DNA of 64,000 nucleotides from Eurosta solidaginis (GCF_040869045.1 NC_090323.1:38186066-38250065); one strand, 5' to 3'; shown: positions 40,304-51,729, counted from the stretch's first letter. Made by a program: numbers and translations. The notes: generated by a model from the sequence alone, not told the origin.

Positions 40304-40783
40304 TATGAATGCCGCACTCCTTGCTATGCAAAAAAAAAATATTTTATTATTCAAAACCCGAGCAATATTCACGCATTTGAAAGCATTTCTTAATGCATTA
40401 AATGCGCATGATTACGCTTAAAATTCAAACCAGCATTACACTGAAAGAAATGTTGCTAGTAAAATCAACAAATCGGTTCTGTTGTTCTTGACCTAACGGA
40501 GATTCGGTGAAATTGATCTATTGTGGTTAATTAATCCGAGTTCTTTGTCAAGCGAACAAATTAGTTTAGTCATTTCAACAGAAGAGAAATTGTCGCTCTT
40601 AAGTTAACAAAATTCTGTAAAATTGAGAGATTCCTAATCAATCTAACTGATTTTTTTGCTAACACAACTGATCTTACTGGTCATTTCAACAGCGATCAAC
40701 AGTCAATACATGAGCAAATTTCAAAGAGAATTTTGCGCTGACTGCGCTCTCTACTTTGTACTTATGTATGCTGTGTACTATAT

Positions 40784-41389
40784 TGTTACGAATATTAGCA
40801 AAACTAAGGGGTGCTGCTATCTCTAAGACTGTGCTAAACAGTGATATCATTCACATCAATAATTCAATCATTATGTATCTACATAAACGAATCAATAATT
40901 GCGTCTACACATATGTATGTATACGAGCAGCGGAGAAACAATGCACAAACACATACATATATCTGAGATACTCCTGAAAGTATACAAAGAGAGAAACTAT
41001 AAAATCGTGCAACTGTAGTTACAGCTGAGAAATTTGAGAGCTGATGGCAACTAGTAGATTCTGGAAATGGAAGCGCCTAGAAGATGCGAACGTTGATATC
41101 AGAGAGTATAAAAGGCAGCAAATGTAGAGGCGCTGGAATTCAGTTTGATTTGAGCTATCAAGCAGTTATTGATTAAGCACGTAATCTGTCGGGCAATAGT
41201 AGAGTTTCATTTGAGCTATCAATCAGTTTGGTTGTTAAGCAAGCTAGTTGCAATGTATAAGTGTTATTGTGAAGTACTTTAATAAATGCCGTTTTTCCAT
41301 TATTCAATATTGGAGTTATTTATTCAACAGTTTAGTGATTTGAACTTAGCAGAAGGGCAAATAAGAGGATTTGCAGTAAATTCGCTACA
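40784..41389. mobile_element. Solo LTR, copy 2 (TGTTACGAAT family)
   Basis: Starts TGTTACGAATATTAGCAAAA and ends GTAAATTCGCTACA, with TATAAAAGG at 41107 and AATAAATGCC at 41281. Longer than copy 1 (606 versus 466 bp), partly through an internal duplication of ATTTGAGCTATCAA(G/T)CAG (near 41147 and 41209). Flanks are ATAT (40780-40783) and ACAT (41390-41393), again an ATAT-like 4-bp target. Confidence 0.85.
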
Positions 41390-41419
41390 ACATGTATACA
41401 CATATTTACGTATGTATAT

Positions 41420-41643
41420 GGCGGCCGCTGCGGTGTGATGGTAGCGTGCTCCGCCTACCACACCGAAGACCCTGGGTTCACACCCCGGGCAAAGCAACAT
41501 AAAAATTTTAGAAATAAGGTTTTTCAATTAGAGGAAAGTTTTCCTAAGCGGGGTCGCTCCTCGGCACTGTTCGGCAAGCACTCCAAGTGTATTTCTGCCA
41601 TGAAAAGTTCTCAGTGAAAACTCATCTGCCTTGCAAATGCCGC
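41420..41643 (+). mobile_element. tRNA-derived SINE, 3'-truncated
   Basis: The head GCGGCCGCTGCGGTGTGATGG includes an A-box-like TGATGGTAGCG. The B box is GGTTCACACCC (41475-41485), flanked by the T-arm stem CCTGG/CCGGG. So RNA polymerase III could have transcribed it. The body continues AAAATTTTAGAAATAAGG, then GGGGTCGCTCCTCGGC and stops at TTGCAAATGCCG. I recognise the body from tephritid repeats. No poly(A) or tail is visible, so the 3' end is missing. Confidence 0.75.
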
Positions 41644-41837
41644 AACATAGGTGATTTCGTACAAAGCTGTCGCAACAACTTTTTTTGTTCATTTGACTAC
41701 TAAAACGGTTAATCACGAATCAACAATTTGTGCGCAGTTGATTCAAAATCTTGTTGCGATTGATAAAAATTGACAGAAATTTCGGTTGAATTGACCAGTA
41801 TTTCGATTGATTTTACCAGACATTTTCTATCAGTGTA

Positions 41838-43500
41838 TAGATGTCACAATTTTACTATTTCATGCCGCAACTTTTGTCTGTGCCTCTATCCTTTTCACTG
41901 ATCGTTTTGCTGATTTACTTTAAGCATTTTTATCGTTCTTAAGAATGAACTGCAGGCAAATTTCGGTCCAAGTTCAAACGCTCTACTAAATTTCATCGAT
42001 ATACAGCTTTGAGCTTGCTTTCTTTGCATGGTTATTACATTTTTACATTTTTCTTAAAATTTCGCCAAAAAACAATTTTTTTTGCATATACTCTCTACTT
42101 TGTATATCCCTTAAGTTACTCACTTGCAATTTGTCTTGCCTTGCTCAACAAAAAAAAAAAAAAAATTATGTCGCAGTGAAAGGGATTATAAGAATTTAAT
42201 AATAAGGATGTAAATCCGCAGGCTGTGCGCGAGGGGTAAAGCGCTATAATTCGCTGCTGTTGAGTAGGTCACTGTGCAAAAATGTTATGCTTGCTTTCAA
42301 CGTCTGTCGCGCTGTCTCTGGTCACTTGATGTCATTCACTTCATTGATTGCTATTGCATCGCACAAACATACATACATACATATTACACGATTTCAAAAG
42401 CAATTTTAGCGCTGCTCATAAGCAACATCAGCAAATCCTGCAATTCACTGTTTGCAAAATCAGCACAAAAATATTGAAAAAAAATGTTGAGTTTATAATA
42501 TTTATTCACATTTTTTGAGTGGCGCTTTGTAACAGTGTTATTTGCTTTAGAGTAGAATTTGTTATTTTTGTATTATTTGTTTGTGTTATCATTATTATAA
42601 TTTTTCATTTAAAGAAAATTTCTGTTTGCCTGAACTTTAGTTCTGCTTGCGTGGATTTTGTTATTTGGTTAATGGTCGTCGAAGTGAAATGAGTCGTATA
42701 ATGGCATTTGGCTGTTGAGAGGGAAATGAGGATAAATGGGATTAAGAACTTTTTTCATTTTTGTGGGAAAAGCAGCGGCCTAAATATGGGTTATAATGAA
42801 ATTATACCAAGTAATAACTTAATACATTTTATTGATAAAATAAATGCAAAAAAGGCCATCAAAAATAATTGAGTGATATTTCAAATAAGTATGGAGATTT
42901 ATGCAAGGCTATAGATAAAAATAGACTAATTTGGTCCTTTGTCCAATTACTAAGTGCACAGATTTGTTGCCTTAATGACTTTGATTGCTTTTAGTGATTC
43001 ACTTTCAAGCAAGGGTCTACTCATTTCAACTCCAAAAACTTTGCCCCACCCAATAAATTTTCCAAATATTATTGTTAATAAGTCTCAAATAACCTCAGGT
43101 TAGGTCAAATGAATTTACTGCTCCATCTTAATTTTAATTCAAATTGGGTAGCCTTCCGCGGAGGGTGGTTCTAGAATAAAATTTTAGCATATGCTACTAT
43201 AAAAAAAAATATATGTATATTTAAATTTTTTGAAGTGATTTGATTCGCTTCAGTGCTCGTCGCTTTAAAACTAACCCTTTTATGATTATATGTTTTCAAT
43301 GTTAGTTGTTGACCTTTTTTGACCTTTACAAGTGCGATGATAAATCATGAAGTAAATGTTTATTTGCCTCTTCAATTCTGAGTGAGATCAAATTATGGAA
43401 ACTAACAACAGCTCAAATAATGAGAAATCTATGCAAATATGATTAAAATTAAGTTCACGGAAAGGTGCCCTTGGTTCAAGATACCTCTTTTGTTGTTGTT

Positions 43501-43537
<37 letters not shown>

Positions 43538-43765
43538 AGAATATATCTCATCGTATTAATATTATACATGTGAAAGCTTGAGCTGTTTCTTTTGTAACTC
43601 GCTCACGCAACCATTGTTAAGCGAATCTTTTTTTTTTTTTTAAATTTGACACATCAATAGCCAATAGTCTAGAAAAATCAACTGGCTGCAGTTTTCGTAG
43701 TAATCTATCTATTTTGCATACGCTTAAATTAATAAAACTTACTATAAAAGCAATGAGAACATATG
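41838..43765. other. AT-rich non-coding stretch
   Basis: No gene is visible. Poly(A) occurs near 42150 and a ~36-base T tract at 43501-43536. Short open frames lack motifs. Confidence 0.55.
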
Positions 43766-43769
43766 CTTG

Positions 43770-44945
43770 AAGCTTAGAAAGCCTGATGGACTACCTGAGG
43801 AACTGGTATCTAACGTAAGAATCACATCATGTTCAAAGAAAGGTGAAGATTACAGATGCAGCAGGAAGGCTCCTGTACAAGGCCCCAATCTCCGTAATAT
43901 TACTTGAGATAATTTTCTTCGTTTGGAAATTGCAGAGAGCATAGTTATTCCTCGTTGCTATCGCAGAAGGCATAGTAGTTATCACTATAGTAAGGAGAAG
44001 CGAGCTGACACAACTTTAACTAAACCAGTTCATGCACAGGTGTAACTAGATGGATGACTTATCACGGTCTGCAGTCGACAACGGAGATCGTCATGCGAAG
44101 AGGTAGATTCACACTTTTAGCAATATGATGGGAAAATTGCTGAAATTTTGACGGATGCAATGAAACACCGGGACTACGGAACCACCATCGCATCATTTCT
44201 ACGCAAATTGCCAATTGCTTACCGCATGGTCTCCGCAGGCGCTGTGCTGGTAGTTCTTGGAACCATACATATATATATTCTTTCTTAAGAGCGAAAACTA
44301 ATATACTACAATGGAACGGAAGCGAGTAGAGATACTGTTACCACGCAGACGCCAGAAAAATCGATCCGACGCTAGCAAGAACAATAAAGTAGCAGGACTG
44401 TAGAAAAATGGACCAGTGAAATAATTCCCGAACTAAATATGTGGTTGAAGCACCCACATGATAAAGTTGCTTTCTACCTGACTCATTTTTCAACTGGACA
44501 CGTATGCTTCCGTGAATACCGCCACAGAGTTTAAAACCCGAACTACGGTTGAAACACCTTCTTCGAATGCGAGTGTTCGCCCAACAGCGATAGAGGGCAA
44601 AGAAGACACCTCTCGAGCTATTCCTGGGCAGTGACATCAATATCATTAAATGCCAAAATGACAGCTGGGATACCGTCAGTTGATATGTAAGGCATATACT
44701 TCTCAGCAAACGAATAGATGGACGTCAGCCTATTAGCCCGAAAGTTTACATGTAGCTCACGTAGCACGCACCTAACCATTAGTAATATTAAATGCGGTCC
44801 TATGTATGGGAAATTGCGCGAGCCGTGGGAGATTAAATTTTAGTGGGTAGCCCTTCATTGGACAAAGGGAGTGCTACACTTTGAGATTATCACAGTGAGT
44901 CCTAAAATATACCCGTCCGTGTATAAAACACTTCCTTCTTAGACA
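43770..44945 (+). pseudogene. R1/LOA-like LINE, copy C, old 5'-truncated relic
   Basis: Homology to copies A and B is seen in shifting frames: LMDYLRNWYL and KVKIT near 43780-43855, GP.L.NIT near 43883, the FADD region degraded near 43940-43965, AYRMVSAGAVLVVLGT near 44219-44268, then KWTSEIIPELNMWLKHPHDKVAFYLTHFSTGH near 44409-44500 and a decayed Cys-His finger. The shared 3' UTR (GGGAAATTGCGCGAGCCGTGGGAG, 44809-44832) continues to ~44945. Many stops and deletions: the oldest of the three copies. Confidence 0.8.
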
Positions 44946-45019
44946 AAATTCAGACAAAAAATTAGGCGCTATATTCTAAGATTGACATCAAAGCAAGTCT
45001 GCAAAGGTAGGCAATACCT

Positions 45020-45340
45020 CCACCCTCCACTTCGAGATCATTTGACAACTGTTTCGGGATAGTTATAGTATATTCTGGGTGCCATCACGGGGTCAATTCG
45101 GTATCATATCGGGCTGTTTGCAGGCCTTTTTGCATTCATTTTCGTATATTTTCGGTATTCCCATACAGATACTTTCGGTACCATTTCGACTTGAGTTCAA
45201 AGATTGTTTTTGGAATCATTTCGATAATATTTAGGAGTCAGTGGGATTGTTTCGTGACTACCGGGGTTTTTTTTTTTGGTATTGTATTCGGTATTGCTTT
45301 CGGTATAATTGAAGTCAAAGGAAAACCGCAATGATTTCGG
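45020..45340. repeat. Degenerate TTTCGGTAT simple repeat
   Basis: Recurrent TTTCGGTAT/ATTTCG words (for example TTTTCGGTATTCCC, ACTTTCGGTACCATTTCG, TATTCGGTATTGCTTTCGG) form a low-complexity tract without coding value. Confidence 0.6.
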
Positions 45341-45640
45341 ATATTCGTACAGCCACACTAAACCGATAGCACTGCAACAAAAAATTAATAATTCTTCGAA
45401 AACAAATCGATATCTTATAGCCATCAAATCGATAGTACACAGATACCTAGCCCATAACTTTTTTTATAACTTTTTTTATAACACATGATAACTCGTCTGT
45501 ACCTGGTCCAAACACACCTATAGCAAGCCATGATAACAAGCCCATGACTCAAGAAAAATAACCAGTCGATAACATTCCGATAATTTTTCGATGACGGCTA
45601 TTATCGATAACGAACCCTACACACTTGAATAACAAATCTA
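45341..45640. repeat. CGATA-rich stretch
   Basis: Many CGATA/GATAAC words (AACCGATAG, ATCGATATC, ATCGATAG, CCAGTCGATAACATTCCGATAA, TTATCGATAACG). Similar clusters lie at 33.0-33.6 and 51.7-52.4 kb. Confidence 0.6.
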
Positions 45641-45799
45641 TAGTACGCTGTATGGTTTTAGTTTTCGCTTCACAGTTTACCTTTCCTCTCCCTTCTTTTT
45701 CGTTTTCCTCCCTTTCCTTTCCTTCCACCACTCCCAATCATTACACCTACAAACCACTTCCACCTAGACCTACGCTACATTTTGCTTGAAAGCGTACAC

Positions 45800-46030
45800 A
45801 TGTTATGCGAATGGACGAAGACTCTCCGGCCAAGGAAATACTTCAGTAAGCACCGCAGTTTGGAAGCAGAGGAAGACCTCCACTGAATTGGGAGAGGCAG
45901 GTGGAGGAAGACTTAACATCCCTTGGTGCTCCCAATCGGCGTTAGTTATTACGAAACAAGGATAGCTAGCGTGACATGTTACGAAACGGCCGAAATCGCG
46001 GTTAAGCGCCAATTAATGATGATGATGATG
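45800..46030 (+). pseudogene. RTE-like LINE 3' relic with (ATG)n tail
   Basis: Aligned with 433-660: CATGTTATGCGAATGGACGAAGA (RLRWLGHVMRM region), GGAAGCAGAGGAAGACCTCCACTGAA (GSRGRGRPPLRW) and ATCCCTTGGTGCTCCCAATCGGCG (SLGVTNWR). It ends GGTTAAGCGCCAATTAATGATGATGATGATG (the same end as at 650 but with an ATG-type tail). There are stops within the frame, and the 5' truncation is close to 45800. Confidence 0.82.
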
Positions 46031-46339
46031 CCACACACTGTAGACTTTGGGGTATACTGTTTGTCAGCACCCCCAAATTGTAAACCAAATGCCCTGAGAA
46101 ATATGCACCGAAGAGGCTATTGAGCATGATAATAGGTCGATGAGAACGAAAGTGGTTGTCGAATTGTGTATCTTGCCACTGCTAAAACAAGAGGGTGCGT
46201 TTACATAATATCTCATGAATTTAAACAACAAACACATTCACAAAACTCAATACACATTGCATTAAAATGTGTTGGCACACCATTGCGTACGAGCAACATT
46301 TCCAATCCAACGCAACAAATACGCTTCTAAGTATGAGGA

Positions 46340-46580
46340 GTTGGGCGGGTCTATTTAAAAATCGCTCATTGCTCTGTGAAAATCGTATTCTAGGGATCAA
46401 AATAAGAAACTTTGCCGAAGAACCATAACTCTAAAACGAATTCTGATGTCCCTCCCTTTGGGTCGTAAGGGCAAATTTTGAAAAATCCCACTTTGAATTT
46501 TTTCTCTCCCTAGAATATGATTTTCACAGAGCAATGGGCGATTTTTTTGCCTCCCCACAAATCGACCCGGCCTAATGAGG
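46340..46580. repeat. Small inverted-repeat element
   Basis: Left arm (46345-46397: GGGCGGGTCTATTTAAAAATCG, CATTGCTCTGTGAAAATCGTATTCTAGGGA) and right arm (46505-46572) are complementary (TCCCTAGAATATGATTTTCACAGAGCAATG ... CGACCCG). It is a ~240-bp MITE-like hairpin. Target duplication was not determined. Confidence 0.7.
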
Positions 46581-47270
46581 AGCATGTAGAATAGCGGCTT
46601 ATGGCATACATACATATGTAAACATAAGTAAATTGCTATATGATGTAAAAGAATGTTGTTAATACTTAGAGAATGCATAATAAGAAAAGCGAATGAAAAA
46701 TATTTCTATGCATAAATGGAACACAAAAAAAAAATGAGCTGCTGGAAATTGAGAGGCTCACTTGTTGGAGAAAGAACATTCTTGCGGCACTCTTTTAAGC
46801 AGCTTTATTGAAAATGTCTTGTTTACGAGTGTCAATACGTCGATAGGAGCATTTCGTTTCGTAGTCACAATATATATATATTTACGAACATGCATGCATA
46901 AATATTTGTACATAACTCATTTGACGGAAAGTATTTATTCCAATTTTCACTTAAATACTAACTGAAAGCAAATGATATGCTCTTGCAATATTTAGCTGCC
47001 TGCAGGTCAGTTGATGGATGTGAAGAATAAATAAAAGGACAAATAGAAGCTTGTGAAATATTAGTTGTGTTTATGGAATTTCATAAATGCGCTTAAGGGA
47101 AAGCTTAGGAGATATTAAGGTTTGAAAGTCTTAGGTGGGGCCTATTTAAGGAAAACAGACCTTTGCGTATGATATAGATAAATCAGGTGAGCTCCGCGTG
47201 TGTTGATGTGGGCGCAAGTGGACACATTGAAAATTACTCAGAGAGGGTATATAAACCAATCTAGAGCGAA
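46581..47270. other. Non-coding sequence
   Basis: Nothing recognisable apart from short runs such as ATATATATATAT near 46870. Confidence 0.45.
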
Positions 47271-47770
47271 AGACGTTAAGGAAATAAATTTGGGAAAGGG
47301 ATGGAAATGGAAATGGGAAAGAGAAACTTAGGGGGCTATAAATGGATAAGAAAAGATAGAAGAAAAGGAAGTGGTGAAGATACCGTCGAACCTATTAGGC
47401 TTAAAATAATTTGGCACAAATTTTCTAAAAGAGAACATCTTATCTCACGGTATGCTGAAGTCTAACGTAACTATATAGCGGATTAGATGTGGACACAGGT
47501 ACATACTTATCAAGAGACTGACACACAGCGCGCACATAAACCAGATACATCAGAGCAACAAAATTGGAGAAATAGAAGAAAAATAACAAGAAAAGACTAA
47601 AGGAAGTAGAGAGAAAAAGGTGATGGGAAAAGGAAAATAAAACGTGAAAGGAACTAGAAATGAAAAAGGGAAAAGCAAAAGAGAATCAAAATTTTGGAAA
47701 TGGAAAAAATAAGAGGAATGAAAAGGTAAAAGCAAAAGTAGGAAAATGTGAAAGAGAAGGGGCAGAAGAT
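47271..47770. repeat. Purine-rich (GGAAA) low-complexity tract
   Basis: Long stretches of G and A (GGAAATGGAAATGGGAAAGAG near 47302; AGAAGAAAAATAACAAG and GGAAAAGGAAAATAAAACG near 47572-47645) are broken by a mixed segment at ~47390-47550. Confidence 0.6.
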
Positions 47771-47879
47771 TTGGTAATGATGCAGAGGCGAGAAAGAGTA
47801 CATCGATGAGGCTAGGAACAAAGCCTTAAACAAAAATGAAATATTGTACCAATGGGTTTTCCCAGAGATACAACTACGG

Positions 47880-48165
47880 TTTTTGCTAAGTCACTCGTGA
47901 TGTAACTTTGACAAGTTGAAGTTGTGACTGCAGCTAATATGGTTTAGGCTTAAAGCACAGGTTGAAGCTACGATTACAGTCAAATTCTAACTTACTTATT
48001 GTTAAGCGTACATTTACGAGTATGGCAAAGGTTACAATAACACTTGTGATTTTTGGTTACGGCTGTAATAATATTTTTGATTATTGTTACGATTATGGTT
48101 ACGATGACGTTTACGCTTGCGTTTACAATGACTTATAATTGCGGTTTTGATTACATTTCCTATAA
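47880..48165. repeat. Degenerate GTTACG/GATTAC repeat, left part
   Basis: Words such as GGTTACGGCTGTAATAA, GATTATTGTTACGATTATGGTTACGATGACG form a quasi-repeat. The same texture resumes at 51545-51690, so the 3.3-kb transposon is inserted within it. Confidence 0.65.
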
Positions 48166-48169
48166 TTAA

Positions 48170-48630
48170 ACTGGTCGACGGCCAAAATTTACCAGAGACG
48201 CCGTTATGAAATTCGTATGTAAAACCACCCCCTGATTTCGAAAATCGAGTTCTTTTTTGATTCTATGGTACCGTTTTTGAGATATTTGCTATTTACCGTT
48301 ATTCGAAGAAACCAAAAAGATGGCTCCCTTTAATTACGTATATCTCACGAAGCAATTGCAAATAAGTTTACAGAATCGGAAAGACGATATAGTTTTCGAG
48401 ATATTAGCTCATCATTTCAGATATTTGTTTTTTTTTTTTTATGAAAAAATATGAAAAAAATGCGAGGGCAGCATTCCAAAACCACAACTTTTTTCCAAAT
48501 ATTTTTTATTTACGTAAAGCTCTGTCTAATTAGAAAAAAGATAAGCTATCATCGAAGAAAATCGATGCAAAACTACGTAAGTTATAAGCGATCAAATAAA
48601 AATACCCAGGTTGCGCAACTTAAATGTATG
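48170..48630. repeat. Left terminal inverted repeat
   Basis: Pairs with 51028-51500. It contains a T run near 48428 and ends at GTTGCGCAACTTAAATG. Confidence 0.9.
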
Positions 48631-49011
48631 TATACATACATATATTAAAGGTATAAAGTGCAAATGGGATATTATCCGGATAAACGAATAACACCATAAC
48701 AATGATAATACTTTTTCTTTAAATAAATCAAATAGTACTTTTAATACTCGAATTGTTTTATAGTAGGTAGAGTGGTTGCATCGAAAAGAAGAGTGGTTGG
48801 GTTCGAAACCTGCTGTAGGCATGTAGTTATAAACATGTATTTCCGTCACTTATGGGTTAGTATGCAGGTAGATTTTCAAAATTATTAGACACAGAAAATT
48901 TTTAAAGCCTACATCTAAAGCAGGTAGTATTTTCTTTTCCCGACTTCGTGTAAAAAGGAACCTTTCTGTCTAGGTAAGATTTAATTTTTTCAATTTTATT
49001 CTTGTTCCGAG

Positions 49012-49019
49012 TATAAATA
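49012..49019 (+). promoter_or_regulatory. TATA box of the transposase gene
   Basis: TATAAATA lies 116 bp before the ATG at 49128, with TTCATAAC ~30 bp downstream as a possible initiator. It lies inside the element, beyond the inverted repeat. Confidence 0.5.
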
Positions 49020-49127
49020 TGAGTTAATGCGCCTTTAAACTTCATAACATCTGCAAGGCTCGCCGGAAATAGTTCAGTTCATAAGTCAAATTACAAAACC
49101 GTGACTTATTAAAAAAAATAAAATAAA

Positions 49128-49463
49128 ATGAGTAAGAGGACGCGAGAATTTGAGTGTAATAACGATCCAGATATGTTCTGTTTCATGTGTGGCCAATATA
49201 CTATCATAAGGCGACGACGAGTGTTCTCAAATCATATCAAAACTTTATACTCCAAGTATTTTGGCATTGAGCCTAAAAATGCTGAAAAACCATGGACACC
49301 GAACACTTTGTGTACATCGTGTCGAGTAGAATTGATTCAGTTAGAATTCGGACAACAAATAAAATTTGATACACCAATGATATGGAGAGAACCTACTTGC
49401 CATTCAATAGAGTGTTATATTTGTCAAACAAAAGTACTTGGCATTGGAAATCAAGAAGAGTAA
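49128..49463 (+). pseudogene. Transposase N-terminal zinc-binding segment
   Basis: The ATG at 49128 (MSKRTREFECNNDPDMFC) follows a TATA box and an A-rich leader. Three Cys pairs are visible: CFMCGQ (~18-22), LCTSC (~66-70) and ECYICQ (~97-101), with PWTPNTLC between. This is a treble-clef-like arrangement typical of N-terminal DNA-binding regions of eukaryotic transposases. The frame ends at GNQEE because of a frameshift near 49460. The next segment continues with VTYASVPTV. DNA binding is inferred. Confidence 0.6.
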
Positions 49464-50523
49464 CCTATGCCAGCGTACCTACAGTGACGTTACCAGTACT
49501 ACATTCAACGGCAGTTGCGGATCCAGTTCCATTGTCAACAGTAACATCTGAGTGCGGGGAATCAAGTTGTACTGAATTTCGTATGGGAAAGGAGAGAAAC
49601 GTTCTATCACAAGCACAATTTAATGATTGGATAAGAGATTTGGAACTATCCAAGGAAAAGGCCGAGATCCACACTTCTCGTATGCAAAAATTTAAATTTG
49701 TATCATCCGATGTTAAGGTGATATATTGTAGAACTCGTCACGAACCATTTTCCAAACACTATACCAAAAAAGACAGTATACGCTACTGCAACGACATTCC
49801 TGGTTTATTTAAAGAGTTTGGTCAAACATATGATTCAAAAGAGTGGCGATTGTTCATAGACAGCAATAAACTGAGTTTAAAGGCTGTATTATTGCATATT
49901 GGTAACAAAAAGCCTTCTATCCCGCTAGCACATGCAGTAAATACAAAGGAAACCTACGAGGAAATGCAAAAACTACTCAAATTTATCAAATATGAAGAGC
50001 ATGATTGGATAATATGTTCTGATCTCAAAGTCGTTGCAATGCTATGCGGTCTTCAAAGTGGCTACACCAAGCACTGCTGCTTCCTCTGAAAGTGGGATAG
50101 CCGAGCTCGTAAGGACCACTACGTCAGAAAGGATTGGCCGGAAAGAGTCGAGTTTACCGTTGGTGTGGATAACATCAAATACACCCCTCTTGTCAAGAAA
50201 GAGAAAATCATACTTCCACCCTTACACATCAAGCTCGGTCTCATTAGAAACTTTGTTAAGGCTTTGGACAAATAAAACGAAGCATTCGACTATTTGAAAA
50301 CAATTTTTCCAGATATTTCTCAAGCCAAGATAAAGGAAGGTATTTTTGTCGGGCCACAAATAAAAAAGTTGATCAACAATAATCAATTCAAAGGACTACT
50401 CTCATCAGTTGAGGCAGCAGCGTGGGAATCCGTTGAAAACGTCGTTGTTTTTTTCTCGGTAGACACAAAACCCTAACTACGAGCAGATAGTGAACGACTT
50501 AATCAATAATTATGCGAAAATGG
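49461..50523 (+). pseudogene. Transposase central region, exon 1 (stops and frameshifts)
   Basis: The frame has NVLSQAQFNDWIRDLELSKEKAE (helical), SSDVKVIYCRTRHEPF, KEWRLFIDSNKLSLKAVLLHIGNKKPSIPLAHAV (first Asp candidate in FID) and DWIICSDLKVVAMLCGLQSGYTKHCCFL (second Asp candidate in CSDLKVVA). An in-frame TGA follows at 50086-50088, where the comparison protein would have a Cys; after it comes WDSRARKDHYVRKDWPERV and LPPLHIKLGLIRNFVKALDK, then a TAA and YLKTIFPDISQAKIKEGIFVGPQIKKL. A last frameshift near 50455 precedes the intron. It looks like a DDE-type transposase, but the acidic triad assignment is inference. Confidence 0.65.
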
Positions 50524-50600
50524 GTAAATATTAAAGGCTTATTAAAATTAATTTCCCAAAATTCTATTACTTGTTTACCTAACTAATATTTTCTTTCCAG
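50524..50600 (+). other. Intron in the transposase gene (77 bp)
   Basis: GTAAATATT at 50524 and TTTCTTTCCAG ending at 50600 are good splice sites. Splicing joins AAAATGG to GCGTAAATATG and reads K-M-G-V-N-M-S-L-K, continuous across the junction (phase 1). Confidence 0.75.
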
Positions 50601-50854
50601 GCGTAAATATGTCGTTAAAAATTCACTTTCTGCACTCACATTTGAGCTTTTTTCCGGCAAATCTTGGCGACGAAAGTGACGAACATGGCGAAAGGTTTCA
50701 TCAGCAAATGAAATTAATTGAAAATCGATATAAAGGATTCTGGGACGTCGCAATGATGGGTGATTACTGCTGGTTTCTCATAAGAGAAACCGATCCTAAA
50801 CTGAATAAGCATCAAAGTCGAACACATAATTATTTCGACTACATAGTAAAATAA
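50601..50854 (+). pseudogene. Transposase C-terminal exon
   Basis: After the splice the frame reads MSLKIHFLHSHLSFFPANLGDESDEHGERFHQQMKLIENRY, then MMGDYCWFLIRE and a stop at 50852-50854. SDEHGERFHQ is a strongly acidic/His motif that could supply the last catalytic Glu; GDYCW is another conserved-looking block. This exon itself is intact. Confidence 0.7.
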
Positions 50855-51027
50855 AATTAAGATAAAGATTGTTAGAATATAGTACAAACATAAATAAATT
50901 AAAAAAAAAAAAAGTTAAAAATATGGGTAATTTCATTCATAAATTGAATTTTTAATTAAATAGAAACAGAGCATAGCTAGATATTTCACTCTTCTTTATA
51001 CCATACATACGTTTTGAGGTACACGTT

Positions 51028-51500
51028 GAAATTGCGCAACCTGGGTATTTTTATTTGATCGCTTATAACTTACGTAGTTTTGCATCAATTTTCTTCGATG
51101 ATAGCTTATCTTTTTTCTAATTAAAAAGAGCTTTACGTAAATAAAAAATATTTGGAAAAAAAGTTGTGGTTTTGGAATGCTGCCCTCGCAAAAAGTAATT
51201 TTTTTCATATTTTTTCATAAAAAAAAAACAAAAATCTGAAATGATGAGCTAATATCTCGAAAACTATATCGTCTTTCCGATTCTGTAAACTTATTTGCAA
51301 TTGCTTCGTTCGTGAGATATACGTAATTAAAGGGAGCCATCTTTTTGGTTTTTTCGAATAACGGTAAATTGCAAATATCTCAAAAACGGTACCATAGAAT
51401 CAAAAATGAACTCAATTTTCGAAATTAGGGGGTGATTTTACAGACGAATTTCATAACGGCATTTCTGGTAAAGAAAAAAAGTTGAAATTCGTGGTCCAGT
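51028..51500. repeat. Right terminal inverted repeat
   Basis: Reverse complement of 48170-48630 with scattered differences and a ~10-bp insertion near the tip (AAGAAAAAAAGTTG region). Confidence 0.9.
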
Positions 51501-51544
51501 GTTATTACGAATTCGATTATAATCGGGGCGACACTTACAGTTAC

Positions 51545-51690
51545 TGTTGCAGCCACCGTTACTGTTGTGATTATGTTAAAGTTGCGATTACGTTACAGTT
51601 ATATCTGCTGATAAAGCTATGATTGCGGTAAAAACTACAGTTATGATTACGATTACGATTACGGTTACATTAACGATTCATTGAAGTGTT
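51545..51690. repeat. Degenerate GTTACG/GATTAC repeat, right part
   Basis: Continues the texture of 47880-48165 (GATTACGATTACGATTACGG near 51644-51663). Confidence 0.65.
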
Positions 51691-51729
51691 ACGAGTTTGC
51701 TCTATGGAAAGCAAAAGCTAACGATGAGC

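Larger units (their letters stand above)
40439..41835. mobile_element. TA-flanked DNA transposon (Tc1/mariner-like MITE) carrying nested insertions
   Basis: Left end CACTGAAAGAAATGTTGC...AGTAAAATCAAC. The right end is its imperfect complement (...GATTTTACCAGACATTTTCTATCAGTG). TA dinucleotides flank both sides (40437-40438 and 41836-41837). There is no transposase of its own. Two later insertions lie inside: a solo LTR (40784-41389) and a SINE (from ~41420). The remaining element sequence is ~0.55 kb. TA target and CACTG ends suggest Tc1/mariner, but this is not proven. Confidence 0.65.
48170..51500 (+). mobile_element. DNA transposon with ~460-bp terminal inverted repeats, transposase family not identified
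   Basis: The left arm (48170-~48630) and right arm (~51028-51500) are near-perfect reverse complements, starting ACTGGTCGACG / ACTGGACCACG and continuing through GCCGTTATGAAATTCG, CAAAAAGATGGCTCCC and ACCCAGGTTGCGCAA. The centre (about 2.4 kb) carries a TATA box, a transposase in several broken frames and a spliceosomal intron. Flanks are ATTAA on the left and GTTAT on the right, so no clear target duplication is seen. It lies in a degenerate GTTACG repeat. I know similar proteins from many arthropod genomes but cannot assign the superfamily with confidence. Confidence 0.88.

Noticed and set aside
41420..41490. Functional tRNA gene
   Set aside because: B box is present, but the acceptor and anticodon arms do not fold as a tRNA and the sequence continues into a SINE body.
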